DNA from: Himantopus leucocephalus
Lineage: Eukaryota > Chordata > Aves > Charadriiformes > Recurvirostridae
Assembly (NCBI GenBank): GCA_003993805.1
Contig: RSEF01000005.1
Coordinates: 39,559,313 to 39,623,312, forward strand
Reading direction: 5' to 3'
DNA: 64,000 nt
Shown: one piece after another, positions 14,307 through 26,359 of the stretch
Position numbering within the stretch: the first letter of the stretch is position 1
Layout: each line of letters starts with the position of its first letter
Notes under the pieces: model-generated
Seen by the model: only the letters and a program-made list of their open reading frames with translations
What the model was told of the DNA's origin: nothing
Database searches by the model: none
Program-made: the position numbers and the translations under genes

Positions 14307-15175
14307 TGATAATATCTTTCAAATGTGAAATGTCATCACCATTCATTAGTTGACTTTGAAAAAGTGTGCAAGTAGACTAACTCAGTGTTGCTGACCAAGG
14401 AAAAAAGTAGTGTAAGATCGTTATGTGTGTACTTTCTGACTGACAAAGCCATTCAAGTTTTTGTTACTATCATGCTAGTTTTTTAAAATCAAGTAACTAG
14501 CTCATTCTGCAAAAAAATCAAATAATTTTATCCTTAATGGGCATGACTTGTAAAACATTATTTGGAAAAGTTGGGGGCAGCTGCTTGTCCTCCACCTCAG
14601 GCACAAAAGATTCTAAAAGAGACTATGCTTTATGCAAAAAATTTAGTCAGTTGACAATAGGCAGTGATGAGATGGGATTGTCTTCTACTTCCTCCTTTCC
14701 TTTATTCCTTTCATCTCAGTGGCTGTGCTTACTAACCTTTTTTCTGTTTCTATTTCAAATGAGGAAGAAAAAAAAAACCTAAACCACAGTTCCTAATTAA
14801 ATACTGAGCTAGTTCTTACCATGTTTACTGAATTACATATTGCATATATGGATGTATATCCTCAAAGTTTTCACATGTTTTTAGATTTCTGAAGTTAATG
14901 TGTTCCATAGGAATAGACCTTAACTCCTTCCTGTCTGTTTTTCATGGTGAGATTTGCCTCCACAGAGGAAAAGAGTAAAGCAGTGAAACCCAGTTACAGA
15001 ACCCTCAACATTTTAGGGATTTGCAGGGCCGTGAGTGTAGTTGCTGAGCTCTGTGGATTCTCCTGGTTCGCAGTAGAGATTCCTCCAGCAGAAAATCTTC
15101 AGTGTTGACCTTACAACTGCAATAAGCAGATCAGCTTGACATGACATGTACAGTGATATCTTTACACAGGCATCT

Positions 15176-18107
15176 TTGCCGCAGGGTGGCTAACCTGGCA
15201 AAGAGGGCTTTCAACCAGGAGCCAGGAGGGAGTGATAGTTACCGCAGCTCTGAGGGAGCGATGGACAGGCTGACAAGCAAAGCGCCTGGGGTGATGTGAA
15301 AAAATGAGGAACACAAAATTAACAAAACAGGGCTTACAAATGTAAGCAAGGAAGTCTCTCTGAAGTACCTGCACACTAAGGTGTGAAGCATGGGGAGTAA
15401 ATGCGAGGAGTTAGAGATCTGTGTGCAGCTGCAGGGCTGGGATCTTGCTGAGATCCCAGAGATGAGGTAGACAGCTCCCATGGCTGGAGTGCTGCAGTGG
15501 GGGTATACAGGCTGGGAAGACAAGGAGGGAAAGTTGCGCTTTATGGCAGACAGCAGCTGGAATGCATGGAGTTTTGCCTGGGGGTGAATGATGAGAGCTT
15601 ACGGGTAAGGATTAAAGAGCAGACCAATACTGATGACATTGTAGTGGGTGTCTGCTATAGGTTGCCTGCCCAGGAAGAACAAGTGAATGAGACCCTCTAC
15701 AAACAGCTAGAAGCAGCCTCACATTTGCCGACCCTGATCCTCATGGGGACTTCAGCCACGCTAATACATCCTGGAGGGACAACATAGCAGTTCATAAGCA
15801 ATCCAGGAGGCTCCTGGAGAGCATTGGTGACAATCTCTTGGACAGAGGAGCCAATGAGGAGATGTGGTCACAAATGAGGAAGGCCACATTGGAGACATGA
15901 AGGTTGAAGGCAACCTTGGTTGTCATAATTGTGAGATGGTGGAGTTCAGGATTCTGAGAGGAGGCAGCAAAACAAAAAGCAAGATCACAACCCTGGAATT
16001 CAGGAGAACAGACTGTAGCCTCTTCAGGGTTCTGTTTGGAAGAGTTCAATGGGATAAGCCCCTGGAGGGAAGTGGGGTCCAGGAAAGCTGGATGGTGTTC
16101 AAGGATCAGCTCCACTCAAGAGAAGTCCATCCCAACATGCAGGAAATCGGCCAGGAGGTCTGTGTGGTTGAGCAAGGAGCTCCTGGCAAAACTCAAACAT
16201 AAAAAGGGAGTATACAAAAGGTGGAGGCAGGGACAGGTAATGTGGGAGCAGTATAGAGACACTGAACATGCAGAGACATGGTTAGGAAAGCTAAAACCCA
16301 ACTGAAGTTGATCGTGGTGAGGGATGTCAAGGGCAACAAGAAGGGCTTCTATAAGTACTTATATGGCAAAAGGAAGACAAGAGAAAATGTGGGCCTGTTG
16401 TTGAATGGGGCAAGGGCCCTGATGACACAAGACATGGAGAAGGCTGAAATACTGAATGCCTTTTTCACCTCTGTTTTTAGTAGCAAGACCAGCCTTCAGA
16501 AACCCAACGCTGTGGAGAGAGAAGGAAGGCCTGGCATAAGGAAGACATACTGTTGATGGAAGAGGATCAGGTTAAAGAATACTTAAGCAAACTGGACATA
16601 TATAAATCCAGGAGCCCTGAAGGGTTGCACCTATGAGTGCTGAGGGAGCTGGCTGATATTATTGCAGGATGACTCTCAGTTATCTTTAAATGATCATGGC
16701 AAATGGGAGAGGTGCCTGGGGACTGGAGGAAAGCAAAAAATCTTCCTGTCTTCAAAAAGGGCAAGAAGGAGGATCCAGAGAACTACAGGCTGGTCAGCCT
16801 CACCTTGATCCTTGGGAAGCTGGTGAAGCAACTAATCCTGGGAACCCTTTCCAGGCACATGAAGGACAAGGCAGCTACTGGGAGCAGTCAACATGGATTG
16901 ACAAAGGTGATGTCATGCTTAACCAACCTGATAACCTTCTATGATGAAATTACTTGCTTGGTATACGAGGAGAGAGCAGTGGACATTGCCTTCTTAGACT
17001 TCAGCAAGGCTTTTAACACTGTCTCCCATGAGATCCTCATAGAGAAGACGTTGAAGTATGGGCTGGATGAGCAGACAGTGAGTTGAATTGAAAACTAGCT
17101 GAACAGCTGGGCCCAGAGAGTGGTGACCAGTGGTACAAAGTCTAGCTGGAGGCCAGTAATTAGCAGTGTACCCCAGCAGTCAATACTGCAGGCAACTCTG
17201 TTCAATATCTTCATTAATGATCTGAGTGATGGGGCAGAGTGTACCCTCAGCAAGTTTGCTATGATACAAAACTAGGAGGAGTGGCTGATATACCTGAGGG
17301 TTGTACTGCCATTCAGATGGACTTTTCCATGCTGGAGAAATGGTCTGACACAAACCTCATGAAGTTCAGCAAGGGGAAGTCCTGCACCTGGGTAGGAACA
17401 ACCCCATGCACCAATATTATGCTGAGGGACACCCAGCTGCAAAGTAGATTCGCAGAAAAGGACCTGGGGGTCCTGGTGGACACCAAGGTGAACATGAGCC
17501 CTTGTGGCCAAAAGGGCTGATGGTATCCTGGCCTGCATCAAGAGGAATGTTGCCGGCAGGTGACAGAAGGGAATCCTTCCCCTCTACGCAGCACTGGTGA
17601 GGCCACAGCTGGAGTGCTGGGTCCAGTTCTGGGCTCCTCAGTGCAAGAGAGATATGGACATAATGCAGAGACTCCAGCAAAGGGCCACTAAGATGATTAA
17701 GGAATTGGAACATCTTTCATATGAGAAAAGGCTGAGAGTTGAGACTGTCCTGCCTGGAAAAGAGAAGGCTCAGGGGGGATCTCATCAATATGCACAAATA
17801 CCTAAAGGAAGGGTGCAAAGAAGATGGCTCTTTTCAGTGGTGCCCAGTGACAAGACCAGAGGCAATGGACACAAACTGAAACACAGCAGGGTCCCTCAGA
17901 ACATCAGGAAACATCTTTTTACTGTGAGGGTGACCAAGCACTGGCACAGGTTGCACAGGGAGGTTATGGAGTCTCCTTCCTTGGAGATACTTAAAAGCTG
18001 TCTGGATGTGGTCCTGGACAATCAGCTGTAGGTGGCCCTGCTTAAGCAGGGCATTGGACCAGATGATCTCCAGAGGTCCCTTCCCTCCTCATCCTTTCTG
18101 TGATTCA
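15176..18107 (+). mobile_element. Long decayed CR1 retrotransposon with ORF2 remnants
   Basis: A 2.9-kb CR1 in the same orientation as SLC25A21. It contains endonuclease remnants (frame with DDIVVGVCYRLP, about 15.6-15.85 kb), the linker (RDVKGNKKGFYKYLYGKRKT, 16.3 kb) and reverse-transcriptase motifs (VFKKGKKEDPENYR at 16.75 kb, FLDFSKAFNTVSHE at 17.0 kb). The C-terminal region (HLSYEKRLR, TKHWHRLHREV) and 3' end at 18.1 kb follow. It is dead: the ORF is split over at least six frames. One apparent base loss near 17260 removes the acidic RT active-site pair from frame. The 3' tail is reduced to a single TGTGATTC unit. It belongs to the CR1 lineage by these motifs; subfamily not assigned. Confidence 0.94.
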
Positions 18108-18950
18108 AGAGCAATGGAGAATCGCTTTTCATATTTTCAGTTCCCATTTCTCTAGAATTTTCAAACAATCCACAACCTGGTCTGCTGATCCTCCAAATTG
18201 CTGGTATTCCAACACCCAGATGTGATAGAATGGTGGATTACTCTTTAGGAGTGATTATCTGTCTCCCAAGATCGCTGAGATGGCAGATATGTTGCTCAAA
18301 TTCCTGGTATGTCCTTCCCCTTCACATTTTCTCCAAAAAGTTTTCCCTGAGGTCCTCAGAGACTGTGGGAATGTTACGACATTTATATATTCAAAAATTG
18401 CATGCATTTGAGCAGACATGAAGGCTGCACTGGAAAAGCAACCTGTACTGCTGTGTTGTAAGGCTAGGCAATACTGCTGTGCACTTAGAACTCAATTGTT
18501 GCTTTACACTGCATATTTCTCTGCTTATGCATCTCTTACTAATGAGAAAATCTGGACCATGTTTGGGTCTCGCTTTTCTGTAGTCAGAGCTACACTTGTG
18601 GGTAGAATAGTGGAGCACTTTTCGTTTTCCAATTCCAGTTATGCTGGAGTACTAGAAATTCTAAATGAGATGCTGGTTGTAGATATGCTTGTAGTGGTTT
18701 AGATTCAGCTGAAAGGAAGAAAGTGTTTATAAGGATCTTTGTTCCTGTAGCTGTTCCTACTTGGACCTCAGCTTCAGTTTGGACTCACATTAAACTGTAT
18801 GAGTCACATGCTTAAAGTTATTCAATGTTTCAATATCTGGCTGAATCAGCAAGAATATACTCTGAATATGTATGAACCATTAAAGACTAGGACTGGATCC
18901 AGTATTTCTATATTGTTATATCAATATCTACAGATATCTACAGTTATTTC

Positions 18951-19138
18951 TATATAGATAGATATAGATATAGATGATAGATATAGATATAGATAGATGT
19001 AGATGTAGATGTAGATAGATATAGGTATAGGTATAGATATAGATATAGATAGATATAGATATAGATGATATAGATATAGATATAGATATAGATATAGATA
19101 TAGATATAGATATAGATATAGATATAGATAGATATATG
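18951..19138. repeat. ATAGAT microsatellite
   Basis: About 190 bases of GATATA/GATA-type units (ATAGAT, with GTAGAT and AGGTAT variants in the middle). It gives the false open frames rich in Ile, Ser and Tyr on the - strand. It is likely to be length-polymorphic. Confidence 0.97.
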
Positions 19139-20674
19139 CATGTGTATATTTTATGTTCCTGAAGTGAGACTTTGGGGAAATTCAAACATCTGGTTCCTCA
19201 ACTGAATTCCTGAAATCCCCTACCCAAGAATTTCAGTGTTTTGTCACAAAACCATCATTGTACAAAATGCTCAAGGTTTCCTTTTATCACGGACTGGAAT
19301 CCATAACTTGCTTACTTCAGGGGAAGGATAATTGATATTCCCACCCTGGTGCATCTTACAGAGCCTAAATTAATTTATTTATATTGGAACCTTTTAAGAA
19401 TAGAACTCCAGGGAAGCATTAGAAGAAGGGTGGAAAAGATAGTATTTGTGGTATTTTACATTCAGGTTGGGAATATGAATTTAATTGTTTTCCTTTAATG
19501 GGCACAGGATAGCTATAGGAGATTCTGTCGATGGGATGACTCTTCCACACCTTCCAAGTAACAGGCTGGTTTAAGAAGGTGAATAACCACCTTTCTACAT
19601 GTTTAAAAGACACCAATGCTTTTCTTTAAGAAGTGATTTCTTCTGTAGACAGAGTTTCCCTCTTACAGTCCTGAAAGAAGCTTGTTGGCTAGCAAGGTAG
19701 CTTCTTGCTGATACATTAGATGCCTTTCTGAACTCTCCCCGTGCTCTGCCTAGGTAATATGGAGGCCTAGCAAACAAAAAGTATGTCCACTTTTACCTCA
19801 CCTGAGGATCTTGAGAACTATCTGAGGTTTAAAGCATTCCCAGGACCCTGCCTTATGCATCCACATTGGCCTTGTAAGCAGAGCTCAGACTGCCTGCAAA
19901 TACCATGTGTCCTTGTAGCAGGCTGTATACGTATAAAATTCAGATGATGCAAAGCAAAGCATTGCAACAAGTAGGTCTTTGGCTTCAGGTCAGCTCCAAA
20001 TATCAGCAGCTATTGTAAACTCCTTAGGTGTCTATGGAGCCAGGCAAGAGAGGGGCAAAGCCCTGAATGAGAACAGTGGCAAGATATTGCCCAAATGTTT
20101 TTTCCAAGATGAAACACATGCATCCTCTTATGTCCCTGTGAATAGCTAACTTGGGTTAAAACTAAGTTGTCAAAAAAGTTACTTCATGTATTTTGAGACA
20201 TATTTAAAACTAAGCTTTAAAAGGTGACTTAACCTAGCGGCTGAAGGTGAGCATACAGGTTTTCCGTATGCAACTTGCTGAAGTCACAGTTTTTTCCAAA
20301 TCTGTATTTTTTTTACTTCAGTTTTTAATATTATCATTGCTATGTCAAGAAAATTAATACAATGAAATAATACTTCCTCTTCATTGTCTAAAACAGTTCC
20401 TTTTCCTTTAGATACAATTTCTTGTCTACTCAGAAAAAAACTGATTGAATTTTTACTTATTCATTGCTCTTTTTTGAACGTCATCTCACCAGCACATAAC
20501 AGAATTGGTAGCACATTGTTAATTAGCAAATAAGCAAAGAGTATCATTATTTCTCTGTATGCAGGGAAATGCTGAAAGGTTAGTTGCTTTACTCAAAAGT
20601 GAAAATAGAATTGGCAGTGTGGTAATGATATGTTGTTTATCCATACAAAAATAATTTCTTTTTTTCTTCAATAG

Positions 20675-20741
20675 ATTGCTTGGCTTCTACAAAGGAATAT
20701 TCCCTCCCATCTTGGCCGAGACACCCAAAAGGGCGGTGAAG
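20675..20741 (+). CDS. SLC25A21: SLC25A21 coding exon (4th of 10 by human numbering), mitochondrial 2-oxodicarboxylate carrier
   Basis: SLC25A21 is an inner-membrane mitochondrial carrier of the SLC25 family. It exchanges 2-oxoadipate and related C5-C7 oxodicarboxylates for 2-oxoglutarate, linking lysine and tryptophan breakdown to the matrix. This 67-bp exon begins with the last base of a split glycine codon and then encodes 22 residues including LLGFYKGIFPPILAETPKRA. This is the end of the first carrier repeat (matrix helix and start of the second membrane helix), about residues 68-90 of the human protein. The acceptor is ttcaatag and the donor is aag|gtaaaa. It ends in phase 0, matching the next exon. 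Exons for residues 1-67, including the first Px[DE]xx[KR] signature, were not found and must lie upstream. Identification is from recall of the human protein; the match is near-identical along all seven exons. Confidence 0.95.
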
Positions 20742-22209
20742 GTAAAAAAAACATACTTCCTACTTTAAAAATGTGTGTTGGAGCAGTGGCAGCTGTAAAA
20801 CATTTTTTTTCTCCCCCACTGATTGACATTAGAATCTTTAACTTATTTGGCATATTGATCCTTTGATTTTTACTAGGAGGAGACTTTCCTGTTGATAGCA
20901 CAGTAAAAACTATGCTTGATTAAGAAGTGTATGATGAGCTAATGCTAGCTTAAATGCTATTTTTGACCTGTATATGTAATGTTACTGAAAAACAAATTAG
21001 AATTAGTTTATATAATCAAAGCCAATAAAATACTTTAAGTGATATTTTAGCCTCATAATTACCTCTGATTTATATGGGTTTTTTTACTGAAAATGCCTAG
21101 CAATTTACGAAACAACTAAGAATAACTTAATAACTTAACACAAGAAGCCATTAAAGAAGCCACTCCTAATAAGTACTTACTCAGTAACTTGAAGTAGTAT
21201 ATCTGTAGGTTTGAAGTGCTGCCTAGGGTTTTCTTGTACTCCAAAGAGCACTGTATTCCATACTCACACTTTTTTACAGATTGAGTATAGTAATGGGTAC
21301 AACTCTCCATCATGCAAAGAACATTTTGCTCCCGCTCTCTTACAGCTGAAATAGATGTTAGCCTACAAAAGTGTATTCATTGTCAAATGTTGACCTGATT
21401 TTCTTTTATTATCCTTTATGTTGATTTATAGAGCATTATTTTAGTAACGTTCCTAAGCAAAATACATCAATATATCAAGTTATGCAACCTTTATAATTAA
21501 AACCTAGTAATTAAACACCTCATCTTAAAGTTCTAAGTCTATCAAAGCATCCATTGTGTTATGAGCAAATGTTGCGTTGTCTTTTACTTCAGAACTTTGA
21601 AGTTTCCTGTAGTTGCATCAAATGTGTATAAAAGCAGTTATTATACAAAATGTCTTGATTTTTCTTTCTTTCTTTTTTTTTTTGTTTCTTTCTAAAAAGG
21701 CTGCATATGATTCTGGTCCTTAATCTGCAATTAATCATTCACATTCCAATTCCTTTACAGAGGAATAATATTTGTATAAAGGGACAGGATGTGACCTTGT
21801 AACAGAATCCTAAAGGAGTTCTGGTAATGTCATCTTCTTGTTTGCATTGGCATTTTAGATGCAAACGACATATGTCACCTATCTCAAAATTATTTAATAC
21901 AACTAAGGAAACTGAAGTTCTATTTAACAGTGAAGTGGCGGTGAAGAATAGGTGGATGATATTTAAAAGATTCCTAATAACTTGTTTTCTTCGGACTGTG
22001 ATATTTCCTCTGTCTCTTCATTTCATTTCATTTGAAACAGGTCAAAGTCAATCTGATCATGCTTTTTAGATTCCAGCAGATATTCAGTTAAAATACAAGC
22101 CCAGGTTTGATTTCTGTCCTACCAACCCAAGTCATTCAAAAATCTTAAGTCACTTTCTTTTACTCAAATTAATTAAATTGGTTTATACCCCAGAATACTC
22201 AATATAATT

Positions 22210-22630
22210 ATAGAATCATAGAAAGATTTAATTTGGGAGGGATCTCTGGACATCATCTGGTAAGCCTCCTGCCCAAAGTACGGCTGACTACATGGTTAGA
22301 TCAGGTAGCTCAAATGCCTTGTGTAGTCGAGTTCTGAAAATTTTCAAGGATGGAGACTCCGCAGCCTTGCTGTACTCCTGTTCCGGTACTTAATTGCTCT
22401 CACTGTGAAGAATTTTGCTTTATATCCAACCCAGATTCCCCTATTGCAACTTTTGCCTATCACCTCTTGTGCTCCTGTTGTGCACCTCAGGAAAGTCTGA
22501 CTTTGTCTTCTGTATAACCTTCCTTTAGATGGTGGAAGACAGGAATTAGGTCTCCTTTGTCTTCTCATCTCCAGGCTAAACAGACTCAGTTCTCTCCACC
22601 TCTTCTTGTACATCACAAGCTCACAGCTCC
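22210..22630 (-). mobile_element. CR1 retrotransposon, 3' fragment, antisense
   Basis: It begins with the reverse complement of the CR1 tail (ATAGAATCATAGAA) and continues through antisense copies of the ORF2 C-terminal segment (GTGAAGAATTTTGC; AGGCTAAACAGACTCAG). It is inserted opposite to SLC25A21. The sequence is more diverged than the 2.77-kb copy. Confidence 0.88.
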
Positions 22631-25600
22631 TTAAATGTCTTACTGCCGCTCCCTTAGTGGGATGCTATGCTAAACGTGCTTTTTAATTAAATAAATGAAT
22701 TCTTCAGTTCTTCAAACTATTCCTTTAAATTTTATGCTGTTCCTAGGACACCAGGAGAACTTTAAGTTACCTTGAGACATCAGCTATATTCTACACTAAT
22801 GATTCAATGACAGAATAGGGCAGGGCAGTTATATTTTTGTAAGATCTTGGACACTGAAGCTATTCAATGTGAGATGTTATAAGCCAGCACAATTTCTTAC
22901 CCATGCTTTCCGTACCCATGCTTTGACCTGAAGACAATCCAGCTTGTCTCACATTTCCACTAACCTTATTTAGATATGAATATAAAATCTTAATGGAAAT
23001 GTCACCACTTCCTTTGGATCATCCTCCATATCTTATTCTTCCAATAGTTTTCCTCATTTTAAAAGGCCTCAAGATGTTAGTTGTCCACTGCCAAGCTGAC
23101 TAGTGAGATTTAGAGGAAGACTATGTCCTTGCCTATGGTTTTGAGACTTGAGAAAGCACAAAAGGTAGAAAGGCAATTTCTAGATTCCAGCAGCTGTGGT
23201 TTGTGTTTGTAATGAACTTTTTTGAAACTTTCTAGTTATCGTGTCTTTTATATCTCATAAAAGTGTATAGAGAATGGACAAGGCAGATTTTGTACTAAGA
23301 AGAAATGTACTTGTGCTACTGGAATATTCTATTTATCTGGTGTGGTTGTTTGCAAATAAAAATAAAGCTTCTAAAATGAAGTTACTTAGCTACAGTTATG
23401 AATCTAAGTGTTGAAGATACAGCTTTAGTTTTAGTCAACTAGGTTCTCATGTCTGTCTTGCTATTTTTTTTTCTCTCTCTTTATTTCCTTTCAAAAAAGA
23501 AAGCTGGTATTTCTGGAAGATGAAAAGTCAGTTTATAACTTTATGTTAGATTGAACTTTGAGGAAAGAAGTGATGATGCCAATACAATGGTTAACAGATG
23601 AACTTTTGGGGCAAATTTATATTGTTCATGTGTTCCCAGACATCTTGTTTCAAGCATATATTTTTACCTTAGAGTTATTGAGACATCTGGTAAGTACTTT
23701 GACTATTTTTCTGTGTAACTTGAATTAAAGTGTATCTTTGCCAGATGGACAATATTGGTTATTATATACACAAAGGCATGTTTTAAATACATTTATTCTG
23801 AGATTTCTTGCACAAAGCTATTAACTTAATACAACTGTAGAGAAAAAGACAAATTACTCTGTGTTTTTAAAAACATTTTGGGTGCACGTACATGATATAA
23901 ATCCATATGATATAGCTAGATACTTTTTGGCAAAATTGTATGTATACTAGCCACTCTAGTACACCCAGCAACATTTATATTGAGTTTTACCGCTATTGAT
24001 TTTTTTCTTTAAAAAAATTATATAAAGCGTAGTTACTATTAAGTAGTTATTTTATTTATGACTCTAGGAAGCTATTGATTTTTAAGGTAACATTTTTAAG
24101 ACCGAAAAATTGCTAGGTAATGTATTTCTGCCTTTATTACAACCATTTTACAGATCTGTGACACTATGGAAAACATTAAGGAATACCAGAAATTCCATTA
24201 AAGGTTAGGAGGGTAACAATGAGTAGAAAGATGCTGGAGAGAGAATAAAGCAAGCTTTATCACAATAAGAAATTAATTTAGTTCAGTGAAGTAACTCACC
24301 CACCCACAACTGACACTTTCTCAGAGACTTCCTTTTACCTATAAAATATCTTCAGTTATCCGAAAAGATAGACCTACAGTCTAAGTAACGCTTCTATCTT
24401 TTCTAATTATTGGCAAGGCCAGTACAATAATTTTAAGCATGTTTGCAGGATGTTTGCAAGATTAGTGTTTCATCTGTACACTATTTGGAGAGCAGTTAAA
24501 ATCTGGGCCCTGATTCTAGGACTTTGTCTGCAAAATGAAATAATAACTGCTATTGAAGATAAAAAAGTATCTATCTACCGGCCAGAGTATCAGTCCTTCA
24601 GTTTTCACAATTTAACATTCGAATTTTGCATTGTGGAGGTCTAATACACATTCCCTCCTGCTTTAAATGTGGTGGTGTTATAAACTCATGAACACCCAGT
24701 TCTCTGCTGATTTTGGTGTGGTTCTAGTGACTTTTTAGTTGAAGCAGGGGATGATTGAAAAAAGTTAGTGATTTTGCCATAGGACAGGGTTCTAAACAAG
24801 TTAAAATGACAACATGTGCTTATTACTCTTGTTCCTTTATATGTGGTTTATGGAAAAGCTGTTTTGTTCTGATAGGTCTGTGATAACTGAGCCCCGAGGG
24901 ACTGAGTTTGTCTTCTTTGGCTGAGGCCCAGCACAGGTCATCCAGTCTTTCTGTTTCGTCTGAAAAACTATTCCCTTATGTTTCTTACGATTCCCACATC
25001 TCCTTCGACCTCATTTCCCATTGCCTTCCTCTCTTGGTGAAACAGTTTGATTGTCACGTGCATGGGCAGGTGCTATGTGAGGCACCACGGCCTCATGTGC
25101 GGGAGCGAAATGCGCAGACTTTCAGAGGATCCCACCTTCATTTGAATCAGCTTGCTCTAAACTAATCAAGCGTTACAGGTCCACTTAGGAAAGCAGCCAG
25201 GAAAGTCAGAGGTTCTAGTTATTTACTTTTACTCTACAGGGGTGTGACAGCTCTTGCTCTAGTGGACATCCACCTGCGCTGATGCAGTCTTGGTGAAGCT
25301 GTGACAGGTTATTGTTGTTCAGTCCCATAATACTGGATGTGCCCTGTAAAAGCTGCTTTCTTTTTGCGTGCATCGTAAATACTTCTTGGACAGATTACAG
25401 GACTCACAAACAGTGAGCTGTAGTTGCAGCCTTGTGTTCCATGTGTGAAAATTATGTGGAATAACACCTCCAATACCTTTGGGTTTAGCTGGAATTCAGG
25501 TATCTACTATTTATAGCCTGCAAGATTTTCTGCTGTCCTCTTTCCTAATGCTAGAAGATAATTTTCACTGCCTTCAGAACTGTCTTATGTGGCATTAACC

Positions 25601-25682
25601 TGAAGTGCTTTTTCAGTGGCTTCAGCAACATATTTGCAGAATCTGAATTTGAAACAATATGGGGTTTGGGGAGATTTGCTGT

Positions 25683-26174
25683 ACACAGAAGCACCGGGCA
25701 GGAAAGGATCTCTTAGGTCAGCAAGTCTAGTCCCCTGCTGTTCTATAATCTCCTTCACAAACTTACCAAACTCCCCCTTACAAGTGATTAAGATTTTTTT
25801 CCCCCATTATTCTTATTGGAAGTCTGTTTCAGGACCCCACTCCTTTGGTTGTAAGAAGGTTCACAGGCCACATTCGATTTACGAGTAATTTTTACTTTTA
25901 TACACAATTACTTTATGTCACATATCTTTCCTTTCCTTGTTTTTCATTCTCATGCAGCCTCTCTTTTGCTAGACTAAACAGGGCAAGCATTTATTCTCCT
26001 TCATTCTTCAGTCTTAAAAAATCTTTATGTTCTCCATGTGGTCCTGGTAACCCTGTTTTGAATATGCTGTAGTCTGAGTTCATCTTTTTGAACATCTGCG
26101 GCCAGTATTGTGTGCTGTATTTCAGAGGGCATCGTACAAATAATTTGTAAAATGTCACAAATACTCTTTCTTTA
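25683..26174 (-). mobile_element. Old CR1/L3-like remnant, antisense
   Basis: It follows the order of an antisense CR1/L3 3' half: GGATCTCTTAGGTCAGCAAG with AGTCCCCTGCT, later CTAGACTAAACAGGG, ATGTGGTCCTGG, then a CCAGTATTGTGTGCTGTATT segment. It is highly diverged and cut by the 100-N gap. The family call is from pattern memory. Confidence 0.55.
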
Positions 26175-26274
26175 NNNNNNNNNNNNNNNNNNNNNNNNNN
26201 NNNNNNNNNNNNNNNNNNNNNNNNNNNNNNNNNNNNNNNNNNNNNNNNNNNNNNNNNNNNNNNNNNNNNNNNNN
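26175..26274. other. 100-N scaffold gap next to SLC25A21 exon 5
   Basis: Exactly 100 N. The 42 bases ending just before it (26132-26173) recur at 26459-26500, so the local assembly is suspect. Confidence 0.99.
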
Positions 26275-26299
26275 ATTTCAGTTTAACTTTTATTTACAG

Positions 26300-26359
26300 T
26301 TTTTCACCTTTGAACAATACAAGAAGCTACTAGGATATGCGTCATTACCACCAGGGCTG
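26300..26359 (+). CDS. SLC25A21: SLC25A21 coding exon 5
   Basis: This 60-bp exon is phase 0 at both ends and encodes 20 residues: FFTFEQYKKLLGYASLPPGL. It covers human residues about 91-110, the second membrane helix and the loop to the second carrier repeat. The acceptor is tatttacag and the donor is ctg|gtatgt. The exon sits 25 bases after a 100-N gap, in a 226-base contig piece whose right end repeats the sequence left of the gap. The exon is therefore real, but its exact placement and flanking intron lengths are uncertain. Confidence 0.94.

Larger units (their letters stand above)
1..20674 (+). other. SLC25A21: SLC25A21 intron (3' part of intron 3)
   Basis: There is no coding exon in these 20.7 kb. 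The preceding SLC25A21 exons were looked for (first carrier signature, PLDVVK-type) and not seen. The stretch holds two CR1 copies, an ATAGAT microsatellite, one 100-N gap, one single-N join with a duplicated flank, and a GC-rich island at 11.4-11.7 kb. The longest open frame (6633-7055, 140 codons) crosses a poly-A run and has no recognisable domain. Confidence 0.85.
20742..26299 (+). other. SLC25A21: SLC25A21 intron 4
   Basis: An intron of about 5.6 kb, excluding unknown gap size. It is AT-rich and contains an antisense CR1 (22.2-22.6 kb) and an older antisense CR1/L3-like copy running into a 100-N gap. No other structure was recognised. Confidence 0.85.

Noticed and set aside
17597..18031. 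144-codon + frame resembling a gene
   Set aside because: It is the C-terminal end of CR1 ORF2, part of the 15.2-18.1 kb retrotransposon, not a host gene.
18928..19185. Ile/Ser- and Tyr-rich minus-strand frames
   Set aside because: Translation of the ATAGAT microsatellite.
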